This document shows, one piece after another, positions 48,741-60,240 of a DNA stretch of 64,000 nucleotides. Origin of the DNA: Siphonodentalium dalli (Eukaryota; Mollusca; Scaphopoda; Gadilida; Siphonodentaliidae); NCBI GenBank assembly GCA_032622095.1, contig CP136063.1, forward strand, positions 209,919,934-209,983,933, in the 5' to 3' direction. The notes under the pieces are model-generated. The model searched no databases. It was not told where the DNA came from and worked only from the letters and a program-made list of their open reading frames with translations. The position numbers and the translations under genes are program-made. Each line of letters starts with the position of its first letter. Within the stretch, counting starts at the first letter, position 1.

Positions 48741-49279
48741 TAACTTGACAGAATTTTCAAAATCCCTCAACATGCTTTATAATATTTTGCTCTTGAATAC
48801 GATGACATCCTATCTCTACCAAATATAACCGAAGCCTTATCTCATAGATCGAATACTGCCATATAATATGGAATGAGTTAAGTATTATATCTCATTACCT
48901 TATTATAGTATCCGACAAGCAAAATTTCGTGACTGTCGGACAGAATGTTGGCATCCTTGGGAGGTGTGGTAAGTGGCCCTAAAATATAGCCCCACCGAAT
49001 CGATCTAAACGTTTGGCTTGGGGCACCGCACTGTCAGTCGGTTAGTAACATGATACTTTAGAATGGCATAAACACTGCCACGCTTGTTCGAACTATATGA
49101 TATATAGAGTACACCCATTGAAATGCCGATACCATGGAAGTATATCTGATTTGATGGAATCAGACCTCTAGTTTTCAATCTTTTGGTGGCTTCCCGCGGG
49201 TTGGCAAATATTAACTATTCGGCCTCGGCCATCATTTCGTTTCACTTACGGTACACGGTCTCGATAGTCGCAAAAGAGG
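48741..49279. other. No recognised gene; short shared repeat at 49,128-49,175
   Basis: The segment ACCATGGAAGTATATCTGAT..CTAGTT at 49,128-49,175 is an inverted match to 54,471-54,520 (AACTAGAGGTC..CAGATATACTTCCATGG). It also shares TATACTTCCATGG with the ends of the 1.73-kb family. Confidence 0.5.
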
Positions 49280-49404
49280 TTGATCCAGAATAAGCAAGCA
49301 GAGAGCGATTTTGACTTCAGAATACCCTATCGGATATCTGATAAAATGAGCTTTGGAAAAACTTTAAGATCCGAGATGGCATCCAATATGCCCCCCCCCC
49401 CCCG
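49280..49404 (+). repeat. Dispersed repeat family B, diverged copy
   Basis: Carries TTGATCCAGAA, GATATCTGATAAAATGAGCTTT and TTAAGATCCGAGATGGCATCCAA, loosely matching 38,440-38,575. It ends in a run of 13 C. Confidence 0.5.
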
Positions 49405-50829
49405 ACAACAATAGAAGTCATAAATAGGATATTTGCTCTTTGATTCCTTTAAGAATTTTTTTTTTACGTGCATATATCTCTTATTGAATACAGTATTGTT
49501 TTAATCTGGAATATTTATGAAAAATCATATTCTCCAACATCTTAAGAAGGTTACCAAAACAGGAACGTGTCCGATTTATAGCTAGGTTGAGATACACTGA
49601 AAAAATACTCTTTAGTTGGACGGTTTTCATAGAAAGTAAAACATAATGACTATAAATTTCCGCTAAACGGATTGTGAACGCACATTTTTGGAACTAGCTG
49701 GAACTAAATGTAGCCCATGGATTCCCCATTTCGACATGTACGAAAAGTGGTTTTACTCTTATCTCTTCCCATATATCAACTCTCCGGTGAATGGTGAATA
49801 TCTTATGTCCTAGAAAATACGTGTCAGTAAGTCTGTGGAGGTCTTCTTGGACAAGCGTGATTTTCAAAACTCGAAACCGTCTGTACAAACAGTAAAAGTT
49901 AAAAGGAAATGACGTTGGATGTAGGTCTCGAGTACGTCGTCTGCATGAGATAGTTTTCATGTAATTAATTTGCACATATTTCGTGCTCTGATCAGCATGG
50001 ATGAAAGCCTTATGTGACAGTTTGGTTGTCTAGCATCCGGAAAAGAACATGTTCATTGTTCACATTTGTTTGACAAACATGTTGTTGATCACCATGTTCA
50101 TGTGGCTTTTCTATCCAATGACAACCTTGAAATATCAGTTCATCAAGCTAAATGGTTGATACGTTTACGCCTACGGGTCAGATCCAGCCGTGGCGCACAT
50201 TGTGTCTACATATCATTGATGAAATTCAATCAATGTGTAGTAGATATCGGTGTGTCTATATATTTACTAGAATGTTTCTACCCACATGTATATACCCTCA
50301 GTCGCATGACATGGAATTGTCACATGGAGTGTGAAGGGTATACATTGAATGTACGTGCGGAATTTTCCTTTTTCCTCTTGATATTGAAGAAAATAATTTT
50401 ACTTTGAATCTACCTAGCTCCGATAACCAACTTGCCCACCCATTAAGTAAACCCCAGATTATTCGCTCTTCCTTCCTGTCCTTTCCACTTTCCAGCTTCG
50501 CCATCACTGTGTGACCCATTATAGCTTGATGCTTCCGGACTGACCACCGATGCCCATATATTTGCTGGAAACGTTCCGAATAGTCGTTATAAGTAGAAAT
50601 ATTGACACTGTGTTTTCAAATAATCCAGATTTGTGCGCAATTTAATTTCTTTCTAATTAATTTCCAGATAGTCCCTCGTAATAAGTGGACATGGTGTTGA
50701 ATACTGGAGTAGATACTGCTTCGTTGGAATATTACGCGCTGCAATGATTGTGGTAGTAGATATTATTGGCAACATGTTTAATGAGTCTGGCATCGTTAGC
50801 TCACAACCGAAGTGTTGTTTCGGCTTTCC
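49405..50829. other. No recognised gene
   Basis: The ORFs at 49,694-49,975 (-) and 50,066-50,407 (+) show no family features. No splice-site pattern supports an exon. Confidence 0.4.
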
Positions 50830-51240
50830 TCTGAGCAGAACTTAAATTTCGACAATTTTCGGTGGCAATTTTGGTAGCCATCTTAGAATTTTGAATCGTG
50901 ATAGGCTACTCATACCCACAAAAACATATTGATTTCAATCAATGGTGTATATTGGTGCCGAATTGGCGTTTTGTCGTGTGGGTTTTCGTGAATAACTATC
51001 TATTTGCTATTTTCATTATTATTGGCGACCATGTTGGACACCATCTTGAATTCTGAATTTTCCCCAAAGTGGATTTTATCGGATTTTGGATATGTTATAC
51101 ACGAGATTCTCCTGCGTCGAATGATACCAAAACCGCTTCTTTGTCAATTTCTTTTGGGTCTAACCCTCCGCCGACCATACTAAATATCCGCCATTTTCCA
51201 TATTTTGGCAGCCATTTTGAGACACATCGTTAATTCATTA
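50830..51240 (-). repeat. Dispersed repeat family B, inverted copy
   Basis: The reverse complement matches 38,425-38,600 (TTTCTTTTGGGTCTAACCC, ACACGAGATTCTCCTGCGTCG, TGTTGGACACCATCTTG). The 5' part (50,830-51,000) has a second, weaker internal copy with GCCATCTTAGAATTTTGAAT. Confidence 0.7.
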
Positions 51241-51845
51241 TCCATCTTTCTGACTACTATTTTCATCGTTAATACATTATCTATCTTCCTGACTACTATT
51301 TTCATCTACATCGCCATGACGACCATCAGTATCAGCACCATAAACATGGAATCATAAGTGGCTCAGGAACACTTCACATTTAACTCGTTTGAGATCATAT
51401 GCGATCGGTTATTTATGGGTAGCAATAGAAAATTCCCTCGAAACCCGAGTAAAAATTTAACCGACGCGGTGCTGTAGAAATACGATATTTATATTCCCGA
51501 CGAGATATCTGTATCAATAATGACTATTCCTCGAAATTCTCTGATATGTTATTATGTTAATCTGATAAAGACTTAATCAAGTGGAAACAAACGAGACAGT
51601 GTGTCAAATATATAATAAACACATCAAAAAAAGAAAGTCCCCCCTAATATAATATGTAATATTTTCGGAGATATTGGGTGGATTTTGATGAAACTTTTCA
51701 CAAATGCTTATTGGAGCTAGAGACACAATCCATCCAAAGAACAGCCATGTGCGTGTTGTTACGGCTGACTGAGCATCGATTGAATAGGAGTGGGGTAGAT
51801 TTTAAAAATGACAAAAAAGATAACAATGATATTTTATTCAATGAA

Positions 51846-52046
51846 TCAAGGTTGCGTGTTGCCACCGTGTCGCGGGATAACCTGCTGGCATCGGGGTAGC
51901 ATGCTGTTGATGAGAGGGTTGATTCTACGCTTTGGAATGTTACTCCATTCGTCCTGCAACAGACAGTGCATGTCACCGAGCATGGTGTGATCATTGACAC
52001 GATGGTAGACAGCTCTATTCAGTTGGTCCCACAAAATGATTCCCAT
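51846..52046 (-). pseudogene. Tc1-like transposase C-terminus
   Basis: The frame reads ILWDQLNRAVYHR, LLQDEWSNIP, INSMLPRCQQVIPRHGGNT. This is the classic end of Tc1-family transposases (family form: (N)PIEH.WD.L, then ..EW..IP, then S..R...VI...GG.T). The PIEH motif with the final catalytic Glu is absent at the start, because sequence upstream is deleted. The terminal GG.T is intact. Confidence 0.85.
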
Positions 52047-52066
52047 TAACAGGGACGAGGTTAGTC

Positions 52067-52207
52067 TTATGTGTGGTTCTGATACATACCACCCCTTGAC
52101 GTCATCCTACGCAATGTAGCGTTTGTTAAATAACGATCTTGTTTGGCGGTTGTAACCCTCAGTCTTCCAGTTCTGGGGCGATCTGCGATATTGCCAATCT
52201 GCTGGTT
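52067..52207 (-). pseudogene. Tc1-like transposase DNA-binding segment
   Basis: The frame reads GNIADRPRTGRLRVTTAKQD, then RYLTNATLRR, and ends at TAA. This is the linker and start of the second helix-turn-helix in Tc1-type transposases (family form: ..DRPR.GRPR.TT..QDR.I). It is followed on the same strand, after a short gap, by the C-terminal remnant, so about 150-200 codons including the DDE core are missing. Confidence 0.8.
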
Positions 52208-52739
52208 TCACTGTCTTAAATTCCGTATGCTTTTTGGCATTACCACATGCGGCGGGCAACATGTTTTATGGAGAAATTCAACTCCAAAAGACCAATAGCT
52301 ATGCCTCTGTTTTGGGGTGGTAATCGACCTATCACTGGTTGATTTCAACCTTCCCAGCTAAAGGGGTATGGAATGACTGAAGGGAATGCGTATGGATCGG
52401 GCACATACTGTTCCCATTCGGCAAAGTTATGCTCTAAAGCATGCAGGGTGACTCACATCATTTTCTGACAAAAACTACAGGCAGTACACAATGTGTAATC
52501 AAGGACACAATACTGTGGCCGAGATCACTCTACCTGTGTGTTTGCCATTTTTGAAAAGCACCCCTCCTTCAACCAACTCGTGCTCAGTCGTCCGTAACAC
52601 TTACATGGATGTCCTTCGCACGAATTGTGTCTCTAGCTCCAGTAATCATGTGTGGAAAGTTTCACCAAAATCCAACCAATATCTCCGAAAATATTACACA
52701 TTATATTAGGGGGGGGCTTTCTTTTTTTGATGTGTTTAG

Positions 52740-53169
52740 TTATTATTATTAGATAGCTATATTTCGGACAGAAATGTCCATATAAACAAAAGAAATGGGA
52801 ACACCCGTGCATACTGAAAAGGCAGTTATTCTCACTGCAGACATGTAAACTTGCATGTACAACACGAACGAGGAAGACTAGCCCCATTAAACACGACCCG
52901 GACGTCCTGGTTGTAAAAATTTCGAAGTCAATCCCATAACACTTAGTAGATGACGGGCAATATTACGTTCTTTAAATAGTCAATTGAATATTCTTCCAAA
53001 GCGTTCTTGCGTTAACTAGACTTAGTGTTCATATTTTGTATTGTTATAATAGAATAAGGGCGTAAGTTTTTTTTTCGATTACTATTAATGTCACAGACGG
53101 CTGGTATCAACACATGCAATCTCACGATTCGTCTCAATGAAATTTCATATACTGGCTTACAAGGTCAAG
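52740..53169. other. No recognised gene
   Basis: AT-rich DNA between the Tc1 element and the hairpin repeat. The ORF at 52,633-52,887 overlaps the transposon end and is not a gene. Confidence 0.4.
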
Positions 53170-53300
53170 ATACATGTTATTAGGCCAATGTATATGCTTA
53201 TATGCGAAGCTTCCTACGGGAGACTCGCATATATAAATGAATGCATTGGCACAGGGTTTTCGCAAACTGTCATGAAGCTCCAGGCATGGAAGGGTTAATT
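53170..53300 (-). repeat. Hairpin MITE-like repeat, inverted copy
   Basis: Matches 15,040-15,150 in reverse complement: TATATGCGAAGCTTCC and GGGAGACTCGCATATATA form the stem, followed by AATGCATTGGCACAGGGTTT and CCAGGCATGGAAGGGTTAA. Confidence 0.8.
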
Positions 53301-54219
53301 GCCACGAATTGAGGTGATATAGTTGAATTAACTTGGCGGTTTCATGCCTAAAATGCTAAAAGTTATGAAAATTACGGGGATCGATCATGAATAAGTACGA
53401 TGCAATAGTTGCCTAGCACTATATTTAAAGCAACTTGGCGGTTTAGAGCCTCAATTCATACTCAACTCTGTTCCGTGTCCGGTTCCTGGGATCACAATAG
53501 TACGATACATGTACATACATTAAATGTTTTAACACAGCCGTTATATGCAACATAAATACGTATTCACATAATTTAGAAAAAGCGGGTCTTTTTTCAACAT
53601 GGAACAATGAAGATCGTTCTCGAAAAATAAAATTAAAGAGCGTCAGTCTCATTTATGCCAGAAACATTTAAAGGACCACTTAATTGTCGAACCCCAGATC
53701 ATATTATATAAACACATGCCATATTATATACCACTTGAACGAGGAAGCTCCAAAACATTGTATTATCAACATATCCGGTGTATTAAACAGTGAACATGTT
53801 GTTTGTGTTGAGGTACCGACGTGTTTTGTGTTTAAGTTTCATTTGGTTTCTACTGCAAATTAAGTCTATAATTTTCAATGAAAGGGTAATAATTATATAT
53901 CATAGTTTGAATAATGTTGCATTCTGGGAGCGAGACGGGGAAGTGTTTCTATGATTTCATATTTTTCTATTACTCTATGGGCACCTTCTGAGACACAGAC
54001 GCTCAATTGTGATGAATTATAGTCATTTTAATCAAATTGTATGTAACAGATTTTTATTAAAACCGTATATCTAGGCATTATAAAAAATAATCGGTGACAC
54101 GAAAATTATGTGGGCCTTTAAGAATTAGCATGGGAATTTGCTATGACTTTTATAATTTGACAATCATCTACAACGTATATGCAATAGACTTCACGGTGAT
54201 CAAACAAATAACAATGTAA
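53301..54219. other. No recognised gene
   Basis: AT-rich DNA. The phrase AACTTGGCGGTTT recurs at 53,330 and 53,431. Nothing else is seen. Confidence 0.4.
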
Positions 54220-54275
54220 CACTTTATTGGACATGTTCGGTCACATGACCTTCTTCAGCCAAAAAACAAGTTATA
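54220..54275 (-). other. Hammerhead-like core followed by AATAAA
   Basis: On the minus strand the sequence CTGAAGAAGGTCATGTGACC GAAC is followed by ATGTCCAATAAAG. CTGANGA, a short stem (GGTCA/TGACC) and GAA resemble the catalytic core of a hammerhead ribozyme. Stems I and III are not evident, and the base after GAA is C, not A. AATAAA could be the poly(A) signal of a retroelement whose 3' end this is. Confidence 0.3.
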
Positions 54276-54640
54276 CATGTACAGGTACAATCAATATTAA
54301 TGTTGACTCCAATTAAACAAGTCCTTCAATGGTCACACCTTTGCTCCGATGTTTGTGCCTCAATCGACGATAACGTAATTATACGACACTATACGATTTA
54401 TTTGCATAAACACCAATAAAGGCAGTATGCTAACAATATATGCAACAATTCATAATAAAACAATAATTAACTAGAGGTCAAATTCCATGGAATCAGATAT
54501 ACTTCCATGGCATCCCATTCCATGTGGGTGTTATGTGTATAGGTGTGTTCCTCTTCATGCGAATGCATATTGGTGCTTTGTGATCTGATGGTGGACTTGC
54601 ATTGACATTTCTAAATAAGATATATATTCCAAAGGTTTAT
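54276..54640. other. No recognised gene; shared repeat at 54,471-54,520
   Basis: AT-rich DNA. The 54,471-54,520 part is the inverted partner of 49,128-49,175. Confidence 0.4.
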
Positions 54641-54649
54641 GTCATTTGG

Positions 54650-54722
54650 TTCGACCCACCGTGGATGATTAATGACAGTCTATTGCATGATGGTTGTGAC
54701 CAACTGAGCCACCATTCACCCC
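54650..54722 (-). ncRNA. tRNA-like SINE fragment
   Basis: On the minus strand TGGTGGCTCAGTTGGTCA (54,695-54,712) fits a tRNA A box, and GGGTCGAACCA (54,646-54,656) is near the B-box form GGTTCGAANCC. The spacing of about 55 nt is slightly longer than in a tRNA. No acceptor stem or anticodon could be folded, so this is a SINE head or decayed tRNA rather than a working gene. Confidence 0.4.
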
Positions 54723-55084
54723 AGCCAATCTGTTCATTTTTAATCGTAGAGATACATTTTAGAGCTAAGTATAACCTCTCCCCAAGTCACCCATATCATA
54801 TTCAACGATCACGAAATTTGGCGTGTCTGATTATATCGTAATCGACATGTATCAAAAGGGTGTAAAGCATATGAATGTACCATAACTATGTTATTTCGCA
54901 TTTATTGGATAGTTCTTTCAGTTTCGGATACAGAATATTTTAGTTTTAATGGCGGAGGAAAGACCGCTTGGATAATTAATTAATTAGTATTTCAGTGCGG
55001 CATCGCTACACTATAGTCATTAACGTCTTTGCAATAGAGTTAACTGTAATCGAGAGATAACTATATCACAATCGATCATGCTAG
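54723..55084. other. No recognised gene
   Basis: AT-rich DNA between the tRNA-like fragment and the ~355-bp array; nothing is seen. Confidence 0.4.
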
Positions 55085-56095
55085 CTGAGTGATTACCCGT
55101 CCACTCTGAAACTAATGTTGTCCTTATATACTACCAAACACACACATTGTTCAAAATATAAAACACTTGATTCGCGATTTGCCATTTTTTCCCGTTTACG
55201 AGTTTCGGTGGAATTTGCCAAAAGCCTCGACCCTCCCCCGGGGCGTACCCCACCTCTCCGTTGGACAGGTTACGTTTATAGTAGAGCGGACATACCTATA
55301 GTATATCGGTGAACATATTCATGCATTTGCCTTGCTCCTTGATAAGTCCGTTTGAATTTGCGTCATAAAGAGTGGGTTTGAATTTGAGTAATATATATCA
55401 CCCGTTAACAACGTTACACGCTACCAGGGTTAAACCGTCCATACTGAAACTTCGAAAAGCGTACTAATCTTGCGTTTAGATACTACTAATCACATCCACT
55501 CGTCGAAAAGTTTTTATCTCAATGTCTGATTTTCGGAGTAATTTTCCCCATTTGATTTTCGGTGGAATTTGCCAAATCTGAACTCACCCGACACAAACAC
55601 TCCGTTGAGCAGGTTGCGTTATAGTAGAGAGGTCAAATTTTGGAGGCGTACCTACAGTATACCGGCTTACATGACACTGCATTAAACTCGCTCGGCTCCT
55701 TCATTAGCCCGTTTGGATTTGGGGCTAAAAATAGGTTAGTGATAGACTACTTAAGTATACATATTTATGTTATATAGCGTTGTCACGAGTAAACCGTTCC
55801 ATCTGAAAATACGAAAATCGTACTGTAGATGCGCGCGAACACTACCCATCAGATGTACTTGTCCAAGAAATTTATCTCGATGTTTGAATCCCCCCCCCCC
55901 CCCTTGCAATTTTCGTGGAATTTTCCTAAAGTCTCAACCCACCCCGACTCGCATTCTCCGTTGGACAGGTTACTTTTAAAGTATATAGAAGTCAAACTTT
56001 TGGGATGTACATACACTATGTCAACGTACCTGTTACGGCATTATCTTGCTCTTTAATAAGCCGGTTTGGATTTGGCGGGAAAAATAGGTGCAATA
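55085..56095. repeat. ~355-bp tandem repeat, three units
   Basis: TTTCGGTGGAATTTGCC starts matching blocks near 55,202 and 55,557, and TTTTCGTGGAATTTTCC does so near 55,910. Each is followed by (T)CTCCGTTG(G/A)(A/G)CAGGTTAC, a (T/A)GTATA block and a GGCTCCTT.(A/G)TAAG phrase. The third unit has a run of 14 C (55,890-55,903). The short ORFs follow the units. Confidence 0.85.
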
Positions 56096-57030
56096 TTTCC
56101 GTACCCCGTAATGCGGAAAGTCCTGGAAAAAAACATTTTTAAGCGGGATATTCGGGTCCGGATCACTCGTCCAATTCGGAATATGCAATAAAACCTCGGT
56201 TTATACATCCTGGTGTATGGTGTATGCCTATCTACGGGCGGTAACTCCGTTTTGATGCCCGTGTGCAGTAGTGCATATCGATGTGTTCATATGGTCCAAA
56301 TTTGGATGCCCTGCTCCTCATAATTTCCGAGATAGTAAAATGACATTTTTTCAGATAAAGGGAGATAACTCTGCGAGGAAAGCGCGGACAATATTCGTTA
56401 TGTGACTAAGGCATATAACTCATTTGCCCCAACATACCTACTAACTTTTAGTTTTCTACTGCTCATACTTTCCAAATTATAGTGATTATAAAAGTGTGGA
56501 GTATTTTAATAATAATAATAATAGTGAAAAATATATATTTTTTAATTTCACTCCGCGGTGAAGCGTTCGTCCGAACTCATGATATCTTCATTTTCTGTAT
56601 CCCTTAGATGCCTACATTCCCTAGAGATTTAACGGTCCTCCTCCTATTAGTTTCTGAGTATTTTCAATTAAACCTGAAAACGGCCCCAATAGAAAAACAA
56701 TATACTTCCTTGGTTACACCATGGAAGTATAATAATAGGGCGAATCTTGAGCTGAAATATCGTAGTTTATGGACGGAAAATATGAAGTAGGATGATATTA
56801 TCACGTCCTTACCATGTTTATGTTGATTTCAAGTGATTGGAAGTGACCCCACCCCTGCCTCGAAATTGGGTGACGGGATTGGGAAATTGTCAACCCAGGC
56901 TCCGTTATTTTCCAATGGATTTTAATTTTTTTGTTCAGTGTTGTGATCTGCTGCTCACATAGATTGTACGGAATGCATTTCATCTGAATCGGAGACGAAA
57001 AACATTTCGGTTATTGGAAAGCATATTGGC
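56096..57030 (-). repeat. ~1.73-kb family, inverted copy
   Basis: The reverse complement matches the 39.7-44.8 kb units: GATAAAGGGAGATAACTCTGCG, GTAACTCCGTTTTGATGCCCG, AGTGACCCCACCCCTGCCTCG. The palindromic boundary lies at 56,701-56,731, so parts of two adjacent units are present. A (TAA)n tract lies at 56,508-56,523. Confidence 0.85.
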
Positions 57031-57639
57031 CCAAGTTCAAACTTTGATACTTAGAAGTGTGTCACTATCTCCATTTATTGTTCGTTTTAAAGGAGATACG
57101 GCAACAAGCCGATTGCCCCAAAAAAATTACTTATTCAGTTAAGCGGGGAGCGGCCCGAGAGGGCTGGCCTTCTAGACTTAAGCCGCAGGACGTCGTCGCG
57201 TCGTCCTGGCGACCCGATCTGAAGACAGTAGACTTACAGATGTATTAAATGATCGTTTTATAAGTCATGTCTCCATTCCTTTGGATCATATATATATATA
57301 TGTACATACATGTAATCAATATTCAACAATGAACGGATACCTTTCTTAATTTTTAAACTATTCCATTCTTCACGTCAGCAGTCACCTACCTCAGAGGAGA
57401 ATTTCTTCTTTAAAAAAAAATATATATATATATTGATGATACCCACCCTGTTTGGTCTCATTTCAGGAACGATAACTCTATCCGAAGTACACGACCTATA
57501 TGCAGTACTACCGTCGGTGTTTGACCTATATTCTCCGCCCACGCGTCGGTCTATTTGTATACCGGTTGGGCATGTCCGGACATGACCCGTTGGTTATATC
57601 CAATGGGATAATGTTAAAGTGACACTCGCATTGAAAACT
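57031..57639. other. No recognised gene
   Basis: A GC-rich patch at 57,145-57,235 has GCAGGACGTCGTCGCGTCGTCCTG, a short imperfect palindrome. Otherwise the sequence is AT-rich. Confidence 0.35.
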
Positions 57640-57935
57640 TACAAAAAATTCAAAAATTCAAAAACTTCAAAAATTTCAAAAATTTCAAAAACTTCAAAAA
57701 CGTCAAAAACTTCAAAAACTTCAAAAACTTCAAAAACTTCAAAAATCGCAAAAAATTTCAAAAAAGTTTAAAAACTTCAAAATACTCAAAAATTTCAAAA
57801 AACTTAAAAAACTTTTCAAAAAGAAACAAAAATGAAAAACAGAAAAAAATTCATAAATTAAAAAAATATGAAAAACTTAAAAAACTTCAACTTTTTCTAA
57901 AATTCAAAAATACTTTAAAATTAAATTAAAATTAA
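57640..57935. repeat. TTCAAAAACT minisatellite
   Basis: About 20-25 copies of a 9- to 11-bp unit (TTCAAAAACT, TTCAAAAATT and variants), decaying into A-rich sequence at the right. Confidence 0.95.
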
Positions 57936-58061
57936 CTGTCTTTTAATATATCTAACCCACTGCCACTTCTAAGGGTTCCACACTACACCTGAGGGGATAT
58001 TGAGTGGTCTACACACGTCTCCTAAACCCTAGAATAAGATCCAGCCCATAAGAAACACCGC

Positions 58062-58195
58062 CTCCTGCAATGCCTGTCATTCGAATCTGACGCAATCCCT
58101 ACTTCTGGCGCAATGCCTGAGTCATTCGAATCTGGCGCAATCCCTACTTCCGGCGCAACGCCTGAGTCATTGGAATCTGACGCAATCCCTCGCGA
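58062..58195. repeat. 45-bp tandem repeat, three copies
   Basis: TCATTCGAATCTGACGCAAT and CCCTACTTCTGGCGCAA recur with a 45-bp period at about 58,077, 58,122 and 58,167. Confidence 0.95.
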
Positions 58196-60240
58196 AACCT
58201 ACCGGCTGACTCCACACCCATCGGCTAAACGTTGTATCACATGCTTATTATTTGATCATATCGTGGAAATTCAATGTTTTGTCATCACTCATGAGATATA
58301 ACCCATATCCACTGAAAAAGGGTGGATATCCTCTATTTATTTATAATTTTTTCTTTGTTATCTTTTTTTTATCCCTCTTTTTTATCTACCACTTCCTGTT
58401 TTTATTCGCTCTTCTTTTTCTTACAACTTCTAATCCCTCATAATCTTCGAATATCCACTTTCATCTCCAAGTTTTTGAAAAAATTCCTTGTTTAGTAGCA
58501 CCTCCAGATGGGCTCTATAGAATTTGAACGAGGCATCCATCTTGGATATTACTCTTTCTATGACTAAATCCGTTAGCACGCTCTACAGATATCATATAGG
58601 TAGCACGCTCTACAGATGTCATATAGGCCTCTTCACATCTTGTTTTCCATAATTTATTCATTCCTAATCGCTCCATTGACTGTAACAAATTAAATTACCC
58701 CCTCCCCCTGTATTTAGAATACATCCTTGATTATTAATATTTCCTCCTTTCATGGTGTGCATGTTCCTTGGGACATCTTTGCTAATGTGAAGCCACACCT
58801 ATTATATATATATATATATACAACTTTAAAAGCCCGCGAAAATATTACTCATATTATAGACTTCCCTTTGAAGACCTTTGTATGTGACAATGATCCGTAA
58901 TATTGTTTCTAAGTGACACTGGCCAGTGAAACTGATACTACGGGTATGAACTAGCCAACTTCACATCGTAACAATAATAAAAGGGACACTTCATCTATAT
59001 CAGTCTCAAAACGTGTTGGTACACATCTGTGTGGAAACTAAAACCAATCACTCTTCGTCCGTCATCCGTACATAATTGTAATATAATTTTCTCAGAAACC
59101 ACGGGATCCCTTTGGCTGAAATTTGGTCTCAACATGGGATAAGAAATTATCCATGGAAGACAACAGTGTCCGTGTGGGGGAGAAGCTTCGTAGTGTTTCG
59201 CTGTCGCCATGGTGTTTGTTTGGGTATAGGCATGGGTGGTGAGTGTGGTTCTCATATGGTATGAACTAGCCTTTACTGACTGAGGTAATTTAGTGCACAT
59301 GTCATCACTTCACTGATAACCATTATATGGTCAAATCCCTACACTATCAAACGCAATGTTTCAATAATGGGTTTTCTTAAAATTTTGACTAAATATTGGT
59401 TATATTATACGCATCAGCGATCCTTCTTAATAACGCTCTGTATATTTTCAAACGCATTGCACTAAATGGGTTTGGAATAGCCATACAGGAAAGGAGAAAC
59501 TGAGGTCCTGGGTAGGTCGACTGCATATAGCAGTATATATGGGGTACAGACATGGACAGCAATGGGTTCCTCGTGGCTTCTGGTCTACACATGACATATT
59601 AAAGTTAACCACACCCATCGGCGCGCCTTTATTGGGCTATGAAGCGCCATACAGGCTCGAATCATGGCCTTCGCCATGTGTTTCTATTTGAACCCACATT
59701 AGTAACTAAATAAAATCTTTCTCTCCAGGTTGTTTCACGCCATAACCTTGATTTGGAAAGCTTGAAGGGCTAATTAAGCTTCAATTTAAATCCCAACATT
59801 TTCTTATTTGAAGAACGTATCTGGTTAAACATGTCCACCATAGTAAGCTCATTTAATTCAAAGAGCTTCACACATAGTCCCACTAGTAATGATGTGTCGT
59901 TATTTACTACAGAAATGGTCATATAGAATACAATACAACACATTTTGGTCACATACCTTAAAGGTGCACGTCACTTTCGCAAGATATCGAACTGACCATG
60001 TATAGAGTGGAATGACATGTCGGGTATCAAATGTATAATCAGTTCCAGTATTTCGTCCATAAGGCAGTTTTGGTTGTAACATCATTGTGTATGACGGTTC
60101 ATTCATATGATATCTTAGCGGTTGCACACGATACTGTCTGTTGTATTTTATGTCTTATATCATGTATATTAATTGCTCCATGGATGGTAGGAGTATGGCA
60201 TTGGTGTCTGGTTCTTCGATGTATTCTAGTCATAGTTCAT
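58196..60240. other. No recognised gene; short tandem duplication at 58,572-58,629
   Basis: TAGCACGCTCTACAGAT(A/G)TCATATAGG is duplicated head to tail at 58,572-58,629. A (TA)n tract is at 58,802-58,821. The ORFs at 58,995-59,300 and 59,389-59,592 (-) show no domain. Confidence 0.45.

Larger units (their letters stand above)
51618..52736 (-). mobile_element. Tc1-like transposon, internally deleted, with TA target sites
   Basis: The element is 1,119 bp with terminal inverted repeats of about 200 bp. Both ends read AACACATCAAAAAAAGAAAG, then TATTTTCGGAGATATTGG and so on. TA flanks each end (51,616-51,617 and 52,737-52,738), the mariner/Tc1 target site. Minus-strand remnants of the transposase lie between the repeats, with the DNA-binding part and the C-terminus joined by a deletion of the catalytic core. 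It is non-autonomous. Confidence 0.9.

Noticed and set aside
57140-57240. GC-rich palindrome as a possible terminator or CpG island
   Set aside because: It is short and imperfect, with no adjacent gene.
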